64,000 bases of DNA from Rhodamnia argentea (lineage: Eukaryota > Streptophyta > Magnoliopsida > Myrtales > Myrtaceae). Numbering within the stretch: position 1 is the first letter of the stretch; the number at the start of each line of letters is the position of its first letter. The translations under genes were made by a program, and so were the position numbers. The stretch covers positions 22,801,826 through 22,865,825 of the forward strand of contig NC_063150.1 of NCBI RefSeq assembly GCF_020921035.1, read 5' to 3'. The notes below the pieces were generated by a model, which was not told the origin of the DNA, searched no databases, and worked only from the letters and a program-made list of their open reading frames with translations. Positions 48,255 to 60,632 of the stretch are shown here, in pieces.

Positions 48255-48840
48255 TTGCGAACTGGTCAAATGGTCCAAAAAGTCCTGCACTTTTTGTCAA
48301 TTTCAATTCTAAACATTTTAATTGTGCTAATTGAGTCTTAAATCTTTTTCCGTTTTACCAATTAATTCATTCGGACCAATTTTGATTGGAAATCTTTTAT
48401 GCGGACACCGATCGTCCTACGTGACACGACCGATATTGACATGGATAATTTTTTTAATAATTTTCTTAATTTTTCTTTTGAACTTTCATTTTATTTTTTC
48501 GTTTTTCGTTTCTTTTCTTTATTCTTTTTTGTTTCCTTAATGTGGCCAACGAGGATCACCGGCCCTCGCCGACGACTAGGCAAGGGTAACGAAGCCCTCA
48601 TCGGCGACCCTCCATAGTGGCCGGTGAGGGCTCGACGACCCTCACCAACCACATTAATTTAAAAAAAGAAGAAGAAAGAACAATGACAAGAAATGAAAAA
48701 AAAAAAGGAAAAATAAAATTAAAGTTCAAAAGAAAAACTAAGAACATAAAAAAAAAATCACTAAAGATTTGTCCAAGTTAGTGCCGTCCATTTCAAGTAG
48801 CATGGCCAGTCTCTACGTTAGAGATTTTTAGTCAAAATTC
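48255..48840. mobile_element. Fold-back element with a GC-rich core inserted between segment copies A and B
   Basis: Left sequence (AAAAAGTCCTGCACTTTTTG, CCGATCGTCCTACGTGAC) and an inverted right half (minus-strand GACTAAAAATCTC, GACTGGCCATGC) surround purine/pyrimidine-rich arms. The GC-rich centre, about 48542-48650, has 'gccctcgccgacgac' and 'ggccggtgagggctcg'. It shares arm words and core style with 45150-45915. Ends are approximate. Confidence 0.6.
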
Positions 48841-50245
48841 AATGACACATGAACTCTTTCTGCAATACCATTTGCCCAAGGATACTTATAATAAACATAG
48901 ATTGAATGTAAAGTTTGATTTAAGTTAGACCTGTCAAAAGGATGGGTTAGGTTGGGCTTATGTTAGGTCAAAAATAGTCCGATCCAAATAGAATTATTTA
49001 ATCCGTTTCGACCTATTTTCTCAATGACTCGTACCTAACCCAAACCATATTGCTAAAACACTTCCTTATTTAACCCGATATATAAAAATTCATACCAAAA
49101 CAGAGGTGAGAGTGTAGAGTGAGTGAGCGAGAGATCGAGTAAAGGCAAGAGTAAAAAGAGCGCTATAGAAGTGGGTTTAGTCCAAATAAATTGTAAATTC
49201 ATTTATGACCTCTTTAACATTCATACTATGTTTAAACCTATTTATGATCCATTTATTGCGTACAACTAATCCATTATCAATTCACCCTATCATATATGGG
49301 TTAACAAGTGATTTTATGACTCATTTCGACAGATCTTATTTACACACATTTTATTTTAGGTGTGCATGACATGTACTTGTTTCGATGTGAAAGAATGTAT
49401 TTTACCTCTTAGGGATCACCACACATTACAAGTATTTTTCCCTCCACCTCGGGCTGTCTTGCAATACCTTCTATAACTTGTGGGTGCATCGAATCTCTAC
49501 TCGGGCCATGTACAATGCATGCTTTGATTTCCTTCTTCCATTTAAAGGAGATATCTAGCAAGATCTGATTGGTTCCGAATCTTTCCCCTGGAAAAGTGAG
49601 ATTAATATTGGCCTTTCATCAATGGACCGTCTAGGGTTTTTTTGGTAGCACATCATGTGACTTAATCCGAACATGTTTAAGAATCAATCTGCCTCAATTA
49701 ATCATGAATCTTGTTCAATTTCATTCTTGGTCTTTTAGGATTCTTTAAAGGGGGGAAACAAGAGTCGGGTAGGCAGAAGAATAAGTCGGATCATGTTAAG
49801 TCCATAGTCGGTGAACATGATTATTGCCGTAAGCTTCGTTCGGCAGATCAAACCATACTCCTAAATAATGTGATTGGCGACAACAATAGCAGTATTTTTT
49901 GTCTTAGATTGAACCACGGTCTGGCTGAACCGGTCGATCTAACAAGAATAGAAAAAAGAATAGAACAAAAATTGGGACAACGTTCCTAGCACATTGTCTT
50001 GAATTCGAAATACATATATCTCAAATGGTATTATTTGAACTAGAATCATTGAGACATTCTTTTAACCCTATCGTGCTTCGTAACATTGTATCAGAACTGT
50101 GTTTCAATGCTTGGTTGCCCCGTTAGAATATTGAGTTCGCATGTGGATTCTTGTTCTTTTAATTCCATTCGTTTTCAACTCTCCACAATACGTTCTTTGG
50201 ACAATTTTTACTTGGCTTTTGACATGTGAGAAGACTTGCTAATGT
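48841..50245. repeat. Locally triplicated segment, copy B
   Basis: A direct-orientation copy of 46604-48030, at a rough estimate about 85% identical by eye. It differs by many substitutions and by a replaced stretch at about 49995-50030. The frame at 49711-49989 diverges from that of copy A. The copy stops where a repeat-rich fold-back begins at 50260. Confidence 0.85.
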
Positions 50246-50259
50246 GTCGGAGAGGCGAG

Positions 50260-50880
50260 GGGTGTTTAACGCCACCAAAAATCTCAAACCGATTCATCTG
50301 TTAAAAATTTACCCTAAACTAATTTTTCGATCAGAAAAAATCCTAAACTGATATATTTGTGACAAATTGACCTCAAGCTACTTTTTTTACCACAAAATAT
50401 CCTAAACTGGTACATTTGTAATAAATTTATCCCAAACTAATTTGTTGGCTGCAAAAATCCCCAACTTGGTATACCAGTGATAAATTTACCCCAAACTATT
50501 TTTTTGACCACCAAAATTCCAAATCGATACACTTGTGACAAGTTTATCATCAATTAGTTTTTGTAAAATTGGGTTACCGCCATGAAAAATACAAAATTGG
50601 TACACCTATGAGAAATGGTAAAAACTCCAAACGGGTGCACCCGTCAACAGCCACGTATCATCTAACTCAGCAATTTAACGATAAAATTTAACGAAAACTA
50701 ATGGATGACAAATTTTTCAAAAGCGAACCAGTTTGGGGTTTTATGTGGTTAAAAAATAATTTTATGGCAAATTTGCCACAAATATACCAGTTTGAATTTT
50801 TTTATGGCCAAAAAATTAATTTGGAGTAAATTTATCATATGTATGCCACGTTAGAATTTTTTGTGGCATAAACCCTTTAA
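50260..50880. repeat. Fold-back minisatellite with ~59-bp units
   Basis: Five tandem units of about 59 bp carry the theme 'cctaaactggtacatttgtgataaatttaccccaaacta'. A central segment follows (about 50570-50690), then inverted units from about 50715 ('ccagtttggggttttatgtgg', 'accagtttgaattttttta'). The architecture parallels 15826-16262 and 41229-41653, but the unit sequence differs. Confidence 0.75.
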
Positions 50881-51034
50881 AAAAATATTTGTTTCTTTTT
50901 ACAATTTAGGAAATCATTTTCCTCAGTTTTAAGTATGGTTGTTTTCCTTCACCAGAAAGTATTTTCCATCTATTAACCAAACATAGGATTAGAAAATCAT
51001 TTCATAGTGATCATTTTCATGGAAACCGACACGC

Positions 51035-51430
51035 GCGTAGTTTTGATGCTTGGTTGGCCATTTATTCAATTCGTATGTAAATTCGTGTTCCTTATTCTGC
51101 TCACTCTTAACTCCACACACGTTTTTCGTGCGGTTTTTACATGTGGTTCCATGTGAAAACAGGCACTAATATGTCTCGCGTCGCTTAAATATGCGTTTAG
51201 GATTCAAAATTTCCATTTGCCCATACATCATATGAGATTAATCCTGAGTCTGAGGGATCATTCCTTTTTCTTAGATACGAAATGTGAATTTTCACTAAGC
51301 CACTGTTCACCTAATTGAGCAAGTTTTAGGTTAGAACTCTCTAATCCGACCGAAGAAGCTCAAGCCATCTGCATGTTAGCAACTTAAGAAGCTGTTTGAA
51401 ATTGTCATCTCATTACCTTACACTTAGCAT
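51035..51430. repeat. Locally triplicated segment, copy C (partial)
   Basis: Corresponds to about 47876-48235 of copy A: TGCTTGGTTG, ACATGTG...ATGTCTCGCGTCGCTT, then AAGCTGTTTGAAATTGTCATCTCATTACCTTACAC. A TTTTCC-rich fragment at about 50930-51020 resembling the arm of the 17068-18312 element precedes it. Confidence 0.7.
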
Positions 51431-52264
51431 AATACTAAGCAAAGTGAGGGGGCGAATTGTTCAACATACTACATTTAATTGTTATTACACGTAGGTGGGA
51501 AACTGAGAACATCCCACAATAGAATAAGTGAATAACTATTGAAAAGTGAAATAGCAAAACGCGCGAGAGAGAAACACTGAAGAGTAGTATTGAAATAATT
51601 TCACATATTAGTGACGTCTTTCAAGTTTATTTTATGAAGGTTCGTATTTTTTAAAGACGCCAAAAGTCAATATTTAGATTTTAACTGTAATAAAAAAAAA
51701 CTACCTTTATCTAAGGCGTAAATAATAAATTATCAAATTGAGAAATTAGTATTTTCTATCTTAAGTAAATTATTATATTTATATTTCACCGAAATTAAAA
51801 AACATTAATTATCAAAAGGCATAAAAAAATTTTAAAAAATAAAAACTAATCTTTAATCAGATAAATTGTTTACAAATATAAGAAGGGAAAGTAGGTGCTA
51901 AAATTAGGATAAACAAGCCAAAAAAAAAAAAGAAATTAAGAGACACGAAAAATTCAGAACGTGGAGGCAAAATACACAGAGTTGCTCTGAAGAAGCTTAG
52001 ATAATTCGATTTTCTTTGAGGAAGGCTGAGTATATTGCACTATAAGCATGCAACTTTAATTTGAATTAATTTTATTCTAACTTCATACCCTAGCTTTTAA
52101 CACAGTACTGCAGAATGCTAGGGCTCAACAAAAAATTCAGTGAGTCAATGTGGAACTTTATAAACCCAAGATGAGCGACAAGCATATCTTTCTCGATCAT
52201 GAAGGAATTGGTCAAAACCTGGCCAAAAGGAGGAGCTCGAAACATCAATCAGAGCTCCAGCGAA
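51431..52264. other. Intergenic, AT-rich
   Basis: No gene or clear repeat recognised. Confidence 0.35.
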
Positions 52265-53985
52265 TCGATCAAACTAGTATAGTCGAGGAGGACTCCTTGT
52301 AGGCCCGTTTGGTTCCCACTTCAACAGACATGCGAAGCAATTTGCAATCGATAACGGCTATGAAAACTTGATCCCAATGCGCAAATTGACCTCGTCACAA
52401 CACACGACATCAACGTGATAAACAGCGAGCACCGAAATGTCAAACCAAATTTGAAAGACAGAAAATGATTGACGATTCAAGAAAGTCCTTTCCGAATTTT
52501 ACAGAACCCTAAATAAGGCGTGCCGTTTGAAGGTGCTCATCCTTAAATTACATCAAAGTTGTGTCGACGGAGGACGTGAGCGCGAGTAGATCTGCCGGTT
52601 CAGAGATTTTTACAAGATTTGCCATTCTAGTCGAGGACTCCTTGTAGGCCCCGTTTTGTTCCCACTTCGATAGACATAAAAAAGCAATTTGCAATCAATA
52701 ACAACTTTGAAAACTTGAATCCAACGCGCAAATTCACCCAGTAATGACACTTAACATCAAACGTGAAACGAAATGTCAAACTAAATTAAAGGTAGAAAAT
52801 GATTGATGATTTAAGAAAATCCTTTCCGTAATTGATGAACCCTAAATAAGGCGTGCCATTCAAAGGTATTCATCCTTAAACTATATCAAAGTTGTGTCGA
52901 CGAAGGATGTGAGTGCGAGTAGATCTATCGGTTCGGAGATTTTGCAAGATTCGCCATTCTAGTCGAGGACTCCACGTAGACCCGTTTTGTTCCCACTTCA
53001 ACAAACATAAAAAGCAATTTACAATCAATAGCGACTTTGAAAACTTGAATCCCATGCGCAATTCACCTAGTGATGACACTTAACATCAACTGTGATAGAT
53101 AACGTGAAGCGAAATGTCAAACTAAATTAAAGGTAGAAAATGATTGATGGTTTAAGAAAATCCTTTTCGAAATTGACGAACCCTAAATGAAGTGTGCCAT
53201 TTGAAGGTATTCATCCTTAAACTATATCAAAGTTGCGTCGACTAACAACATGAGTGTTAGTAGATCTATCGGTTCATAGATTTTCAAGATTCGCCATTCT
53301 AGTCGAGGACTCCTTGTAGGCTCGTTTTGTTCCCACTTCAATAGACAAAAAAAGCAATTTGCAATCAATAACGACTTTGAAAACTTGAATCCCATGCGCA
53401 AATTCACCCAGTGATGACACTTAACATCAACTGTGATAGACAACATGAAGCGAAATGTCAAACTAAATTAAAGGTAGAAAATGATCGATGATTTACGAAA
53501 ATCCTTTCTGAAATTGACGAACTCTAAACAAAGTGTGCCATTCTAAAGTATTCATCCTTAAAACTATATCAAAGTTGCGTCAACTATCGACATGAGTGCT
53601 AGTAGATCTACCGGTTCAAAGATTTTGCAAGATTCATCATTCTAGTTGAGGACTCCTTGTAGGCCCGTTTTGTTCCCACTTCAATAGACATATAAACCAA
53701 TTTGCAATCAAGACCGACTTTGAAGACTTTGAAGACTTTGAATCCAATCCGCAAATTGACCTAGTAATAACACAACATCAAATGTGATAAATAACTTGAA
53801 GCGAAATGTCAAACTAAATTAAAGGTAGAAAATAGTTGATGCTTTAAGAAAATCCTTTCGGAAGTTTTCAAACCCTAAATTAAGCATGCCGTTTGGAAGG
53901 TACTCATCCTTAATAACATCAAAGTTGCGTAGACAAACGGCGTGAATTCGAGCGGATCAACTGGTTCAGAGATTTTACAAAATTT
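52265..53985. repeat. ~340-bp tandem repeat, five copies
   Basis: The landmark AGTCGAGGACTCC (or a close variant) begins at about 52281, 52629, 52961, 53301 and 53644, giving periods of 348, 332, 340 and 343. Each unit continues with TTGTTCCCACTTC, AAGCAATTTGCAATCAATA, GCGCAAATT, AATGTCAAACTAAATTAAAG, AAAATCCTTTC and AACCCTAAA blocks. Minus-strand frames of about 67-79 codons recur only because the unit recurs. Confidence 0.93.
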
Positions 53986-54939
53986 GCCATCTACCGCCAC
54001 CCCACCCCACCCCACCCACCCACCCCACCACACACACACAACCACCCAAACCAAACCTTTTCCCCCTTTTTTTACTTTCACAAACCCTAATTGCAACATA
54101 TGCATAAATCTAAAACATTTCAGCTCCAAAAGGACTGTGAGACTGCTCGATTTGAGAATGAGAACACGATAGGCAGAGAAGAGACCCCTAAATGTTTCGT
54201 TTTGTTTAGGAAACAGAAAAAAGAACAGCAAGTTCGATGGGCGGACCGGCCCAAACTAGTGGGAGGTACTTGTGTTGAAGCCTGAGAAAAGAGGTAAGAA
54301 CCAAGCATGTAGCAATTGCACAACAGCATTCTCATTCCTGCAAATCCCACTTCTAAGCGAGAAGTTCTTTACTAGAAATAGATGCACCTTGGTTTCTACT
54401 TCGTCGGTCGGCCACGTGATTGCCCAATGTGCAAAGATTGGTGGATCAATTGGAGCTTCGAAGTGCAAAGAAATTCCTCATCTCAGTCCAGCTAAGTTTC
54501 GGTTTCGAAAAAGTCAACTTCAGAAGGTGACCATAGATAACATGCCACGGTTGAACTACAGAAGCAGGATGTCACCATAAAAAAGGCTCGCACGCGCACG
54601 AACCAAGCTTTCCAGAAATCCAATTGCCTCTGAACTGCTATTCACCAATTACCGTAAGGAAACATTTCCGCCAAAATAGCAATTGGAGCATCGGACAGAG
54701 TAAACTCCACCGTGACATCTATGCGGGAACAAAAAGTTACAAAAGGGGGATAAAGCAGCTCCATGATTCGAGGAGTTAAAGATAGCCATAATAGACAAAG
54801 GTGAGTACAGGCCCCATGATCATCTATGCAAAAAAAGAGATTGAAATACTGACAATCAAGGAGAATGAAAAACAAAGCTAGCGTACAACACCCTAAATCA
54901 CCCGGCTGCCGAGCCTATATTCCAGTTAGTCCACCTACA
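53986..54939. other. Region between the tandem repeats and the EFG1-like stop
   Basis: A CCACC/ACCCC-rich low-complexity stretch lies at about 53998-54050. The upper part, about 54640-54939, is a plausible 3' UTR of the minus-strand gene. No gene is recognised; open frames at 53942-54580 lack domains. Confidence 0.4.
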
Positions 54940-57900
54940 TCATGCCTGCAAGAGAAATAACAAGTAAAGAAAGTCACCTCTTTGCAGAAGCCAACCGGAA
55001 AAATGGGTCTTTCATTTCTATTTCAGGAGACATATTTTGATCATCTCTCATAGGCAAACACTACAAATAGGCATCCTAATTTTCAGAGATCACATAAATC
55101 ATTCTGAACAGAGAGTCCAGGGCTGCCACATTATACATTGCTCGGTTCAACAGCAGTGACCTCTCTGAAAATTACAAACCTTAAACACCCCTCCTTGGAC
55201 ATTTCCCCAGCTCGGTTCAACAGCAGCTAGACTCAAAAAGAACGCAAACCTTTCATAATCTTGATAATTATAGTCAAAAGTAATAGGAAGGCCGTGAACT
55301 TATAGTCAAAAGTGTTTGGACAGTTGTGAGCCTTGGTCAACTTCCATAGTGCAACACAAAATTGTCTGTCGATCTATGAGTTTTGGTCAACATTCATACA
55401 GCAACCCAAATGTTACGGTTGCTTAAAGTCAATCGACTATGAGTAATCATTATACTAAGAATTTATTATGTTATCATAAAATCATGTGATTTACGAGTAA
55501 GAACATGGTTGTCTAATTAAAGATGCTGTGGCCACTTAAAACTCACTTTGTCATAATGATTTACACTGCCAAGTATAATATGGTCGTAGTGGTCCAGTAT
55601 AGCAAACTGACAATGCTGACAAAAAATTGATGCAGTCATGATCCTACTATGCAGTGATGAATAAAAAATCTCATTTTCCTTGCATTTTGAATTAGACTTA
55701 CGATCTCTAGCTACATCTCACTATGAATGGCAAAAAGATCAAATATCATAACTATACGACAGCCATAATCAACATCAACATCACCTTTATCCCAAACTAG
55801 TTGGGGTCGGTGGTCGATGAACCCAAAAATAAATAAAATAAAAGCAAGACCGATTGAGGAAAAAGAAAATTCATCCGGACGTCATTACTATCTATTCTTG
55901 TATTAGAATTGTAACAGTGACTAGTGAGATTACAGGACTAATAAGAGAAAATTTTCCATCCATGCAATGCCATAGACTGCTAATGACACAACACGTTCAA
56001 ACATCAAAGGCTCTAGAATTAAAAGTTTGACAAGGCATATGTGGTGCGATGGCAATCTGCACAGTAGTCATTGTCAATGGTAACATACCTGTTGTTTTTT
56101 CTTCTTTGGCCTTCTTTTTCTTCGAGGTTTACGAGCATCAGAATTTGAACTCAAGTTACTACTAAGACCAGTCCTTGAGTTTGAGGATCCCCTTGCATGG
56201 AAAGATCTGCTTCTGCTGTTTGATGTGTTGCTTGATGTAGACACTTCGGCTCTTTGAACAGACAGATTTGTGTTTGATGTAGAGCCAAACCTTGACTTAC
56301 CATGAACGGATGCTGAAAATGACTTGTTTGATGGCCTAGGAGGAGGCATTAAAGCTCGAGCAGACACCTGACTCTATAGTAAGTAACATTAAGAGTGAAG
56401 AAAAATAAGAGCTTATGGGCATTAGAAGCATTTTTTGGTCAATTACTCAGACATAATACCTGATTTTTTTCATCGCTCGACATACCAGATGCTGCTTTTC
56501 CTGAAGCACTAGAAGCCTGCTCCCTAAATAGGAAACGTCAAGAGCGAGGTTATTTTCTTTGGACATTGTCAACAGGCAACTTAAAAAAGGTCATTACGCA
56601 ACTAGAAAGCTAATGGAAACACAAATTCGTAGTAAAACTCACATTTTGCACAACAAAGATATCGCAGCTTCGAAGGAAAGGCCCAAACCATTAAAAAATA
56701 GACATTGCTTCTTAGCTACAGATTTTCCTATTCATCAATCTATTACTTGGGAGTAACTTGTCCATTTCAAAACAGCACTTCCTACATCTTAATATTACCC
56801 AAGAAATGGCAACCAGATCTCATCAAAAGAAAATAAAGAACATAGATTGATGACAAACTTGAAGCTCTAACATCCCCAAAAATAGCATGCAAGTTCATAA
56901 CTTCAGTTAGTACCTCAAACTTTTATCTGTCCATTCATCATCTGCATTAGCTTCATCACTTGAACTTCCAGCAAGGAAGAAATCATCTTCACTTAGATCC
57001 AAAAGTCCATCGTCCTCACTTCCAGTCTCTGCAAAAATTGTGGCACATATGTGCCAAAGACCAGGACAAGTTTCCCAACATTAGATCATCAGTCAGGACA
57101 TAAAAGGATATTCTATCGGCCTACTGACAGAAAGGACAAGCTTTTAGAGGTTAGAAAGTTAAGATATATAGACCACTTCTACAGAAAATCATTACTTGGG
57201 ACATCATATTGCTTGAGTTCTTAGCAGAACAAACATTGGTTCATTGAATTAGTAAACAAATCCATGTCTAATATATAGAACAACAGGGTGAAACTGGGAA
57301 AGACTAAGATATTTATAGTAATTACTCTATACGAGAATAAGAGATTCAACGGCTTCCAGATACAGGAAAAGTCTTCAGCTCAATGAATGGAGACGTACCT
57401 ATTATGGACCTTATATGAAACTCAGCATCTAGTAGATGATGACCAATCTAAAAGTTTATTAAGCAAAAGAAATGACCAAAATAACTATACCTTCCAAATC
57501 TTTCCCACTGGCTGCAGCAGCAATTAAGTTAGCTTTTATCTGCTTACGCAATCCATTTCTCCTATCAACCATGTCTGAACCATCACCTCCAGAGAATAAA
57601 GATACATACTTCTCTGTCTTGGGAAAGAACTGCATATAAAATAAGAAAAGTGAAAAGCATGGAGTTTTGTCTTTGGCTCTATATTTGAAATTGTACAGAA
57701 TACTGCAATATGCTAACAACTCGTGTGCATAAGAAAGATCAACCCAAAAAAACAAAAACAAAAACAAATGTCACTCAACATCAAACTCAAGAAAAGAAAT
57801 GTACACTTCCACAGCATCATCACAACTCACCCTGACATATTCAAGATCTTCTTTCAATTTAGATAGCTGTTCAGCAATTGCAGCATCTTGCTCCGGACCC

Positions 57901-59867
57901 GATGAAGTGCGCTGCATTTTCTCTAACCGTCGTAGTCTTCTTTCTATCTTTCTTCTCTCTGTTCAATGAAATATTAAACTAGATGAGCAACTAAAAAAGA
58001 TCAGAATATTCAGAAGAAACGTTGTGTGAGCATGTGAACTAGGACATATGAAGTGCAGACTAACCAAAAAATTTAATCTTTCTATCTCGTAGGAATATCT
58101 TTTTCTCAACAGCGAGACGAGAATGAATCTCCTGCTGTTTCTTGAGTCCTTCTAACTTCTTTTCCTGAGCCTCTCTCACTTCAGGAGGAAGATCCTTTGT
58201 AGATAAGAACAATAACGTCAATATCATCATGCAATTCCAATACATTTGATAAAGCATCAAAACATAAAAAGGAATAACAGAAAATAGGTCATCGAACAGT
58301 TCTGATACAAGAATACAGAATGACTAGGTTTGACCAGCATAGGTAGAATAGCACAAATCATCCCTAGAGCTTGGTCGTTGAAACTCAAGCATGTAGATCC
58401 CAAAGTTCCTAATTTAGCTTTATTTGAAGCCCATGAGCTCAATTTCAGTCAAGCATGCTCTGTGTCTTCCACAAAAAAAGAAAGGCCTTCATAAAGGCAC
58501 TCCAAGCACTAACTGAAAAGCAACATTACTCAGAGTTGGCATCTCGGTGTTGTCAAGATCTTCCCCAATTGAAAAACCTCAAAATTCTCATCAATCAGTG
58601 TCTTCATCTTCCACAATAAAGCTAACTTAGCAATGTCGGTTGCCTATTTCTATCAAACAACTAGAATCAAAGCGATGACCCCTCTTTGGTCAAACTGGCA
58701 GCTTGATTGTCTTTTGACAGAACAGGCAATCTTCTTTAGCAATTGTGTCGATTTCTAGCAATGTAGTAATGGAGTGAAAAGAATACAGGGAAGGAATTTC
58801 TAAGGACTCTTGAAGGGACTAAGTAGACGAGATGTCGTTTTTTACCTTAATCACTAGAGCGCTCTTACAAATGGCCTAGTGCAAGACACATTGGTTTTCC
58901 AAGTAGATAATCAACCATGAGTGAACACTTCTACTTTATGGAATCCTAGTCCTTCAGTTTCTCCTAAAATGAAAATGACACTAACACTGCAAGTAACAGC
59001 ACAAAACATAGAACTCAAAAGACAGTCATTAAAACAGAAAATGCATACGTAAACCAAACAGATGTGAATGAATTACGTCTCTTCAAACATTTCAAATGCA
59101 CATCCTTGCCGAATCATAAGTTCCTAACTCAATTTTCAGGGACAAACATTCATCCAATTTCTAAGGAGTAGACTTTTGCCAATTGCCATAGAGCTCAGAG
59201 TGAATCTTCCCTACGTTATGCTACCTAAGTTTTCATCAGATGAACTATCATTCTCACGGTTGTGCCATTTGAAATCGACTATGTACTCAAACTAAAAAAT
59301 GTTTTGGCTGGTTAAGGCGACCTAATTTCTCCAGATTTTCTGAAGCATTGCTTCTCGCGGGCTTCATGCCTAAAGGAGATGGGTTTTAGCTGGACACTCG
59401 AGTGAAACCAGAAGCGGCAATGGCATCATCCATTCGAATCCGCACATTCACTCCACAGAGTATAGTCAAATTTAAACATCAACATTGAAATATTGCTGAA
59501 TAGCCAGACAACAGACTGTTCCATCTAAAGGCACCGCAATCCATGGTTCGCCAAACCAATCTGATGATACGAAAAAAAAAATACCCCCCACAACTAGCAG
59601 AGTTCTACATCAATTCAACCAACACGAACAAGAACCCTAGCTGGAAAGGCCAAATACCATTGAACAAGTGCGCGACAGACTCGAAGGAAAGAGTATCCAA
59701 TCGGTTAAGCAGAGATAGAACACGAGTACCTTGCGAAGCATCCGCTCAATGCTTCGAATCTGGTTCTTGAGAGAGACGGCCTTCGGCTTCTTCTCAACTC
59801 CCGGCGCCTTCGATCGGCGGCCGGCGGCCGGCTTCACTCTCCGCTTGCCGTACCCGCCGTGCGCCAT
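54940..59867 (-). CDS. EFG1-like rRNA-processing protein
   Basis: Eight exons: 59730-59867, 58065-58194, 57831-57958, 57491-57629, 56914-57028, 56460-56523, 56089-56367 and 54940-54945. Junctions are GT-AG and all phases agree, giving 332 residues. The N-terminus is basic (MAHGGYGKRRVKPAAGRRSK). The EFG1 domain follows at about 33-180: LKNQIRSIERMLRK, DLPPEVREAQEKKLEGLKK, IKFFERRKIERRLRRLEK, FFPKTEKYVSLFSGGDG. Then come an acidic stretch (SEDDGLLDLSEDD), a Ser-rich region and a basic KPRRKRRPKKKKQQ tail. In yeast EFG1 acts in nucleolar 18S rRNA maturation; the plant role is inferred. The final exon adds one Ala codon and TGA; reading through the donor at 56088 would instead end in VCYH, so the C-terminus is less certain. 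Confidence 0.88.
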
Positions 59868-60632
59868 GATTATCCGATCGCACGGAGAGGAAGAGAGAGA
59901 GACTCACGCTTATGTACGGCGCTAAGTTAAACGTGTCTGAAGAAGACGCGGCCTTCAATCTCGGCTCAGCCTGTGCAGCCCGAAAATCCGGACCGGCCCC
60001 GGGTCATGTCGGTTCGGGTTTTCGGGTGCGATCCAAGACCCATTCTCCTTCGGGCCTACTCCTCAAATATTTTCAACGGGTCGAGGCCCAAAAACATGAA
60101 AAGCTCGGAACGGAAGTGAGAGTTAAGGATGTCTTCAGAAGCAAGAAAGAATATACCCATAAAACATGAAAACAAAAAAAAAAAAGGGCAGTTTCGTAAT
60201 ATAGAATAGAGATCGAAACTAAGTAAGTCCTTAAACTATTTCATCTGAGGTCTAGTCCGCACCTTTAGGGCAAACACTCAGAAAAATGTAAATGAAATCC
60301 GAACTCTTTCTTGAGAGATGCTTTAGCAAATAGAGGGTATTCCCCCTTCTAGGGAAGAAAAATATATGAAAGGCAATTGGAAATGCAAGGTGTGCGGCAC
60401 AGGACTTAAAAATAAATCTCGAGGCAATCGGGCGATCCTAGACCTAGTCTCCTTCGGGCCTAATCTTCTTATCTTTTCAGCGGGTCGAGCTCGATTTCGG
60501 GCTCAAGGCCAAAAAACATGAAAAGTCCGGAATGAAAGTGAGAGTTAACGAAGTCTTTAGTAGCGAAAAAATATATATTATTAATAAGTAAACCTTGCAA
60601 AAGGGGACGTTTCTTAATATAGAATAGAGAGA
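59868..60632 (-). promoter_or_regulatory. Leader/promoter of the EFG1-like gene, with an internal duplication
   Basis: Just above the ATG is a short GA-rich leader. About 60017-60214 is repeated in direct orientation at about 60428-60632: CTCCTTCGGGCCTA, CGGGTCGAG, AAACATGAAAAG, GTGAGAGTTAA, TAATATAGAATAGAGA. Gene-orientation TGGGCC/GGCCC words occur in the proximal copy. The two copies lie about 410 bp apart. Confidence 0.6.

Noticed and set aside
52876..53461. Two similar 67-79-codon minus-strand frames
   Set aside because: They recur because the 340-bp tandem unit recurs; each copy breaks differently.
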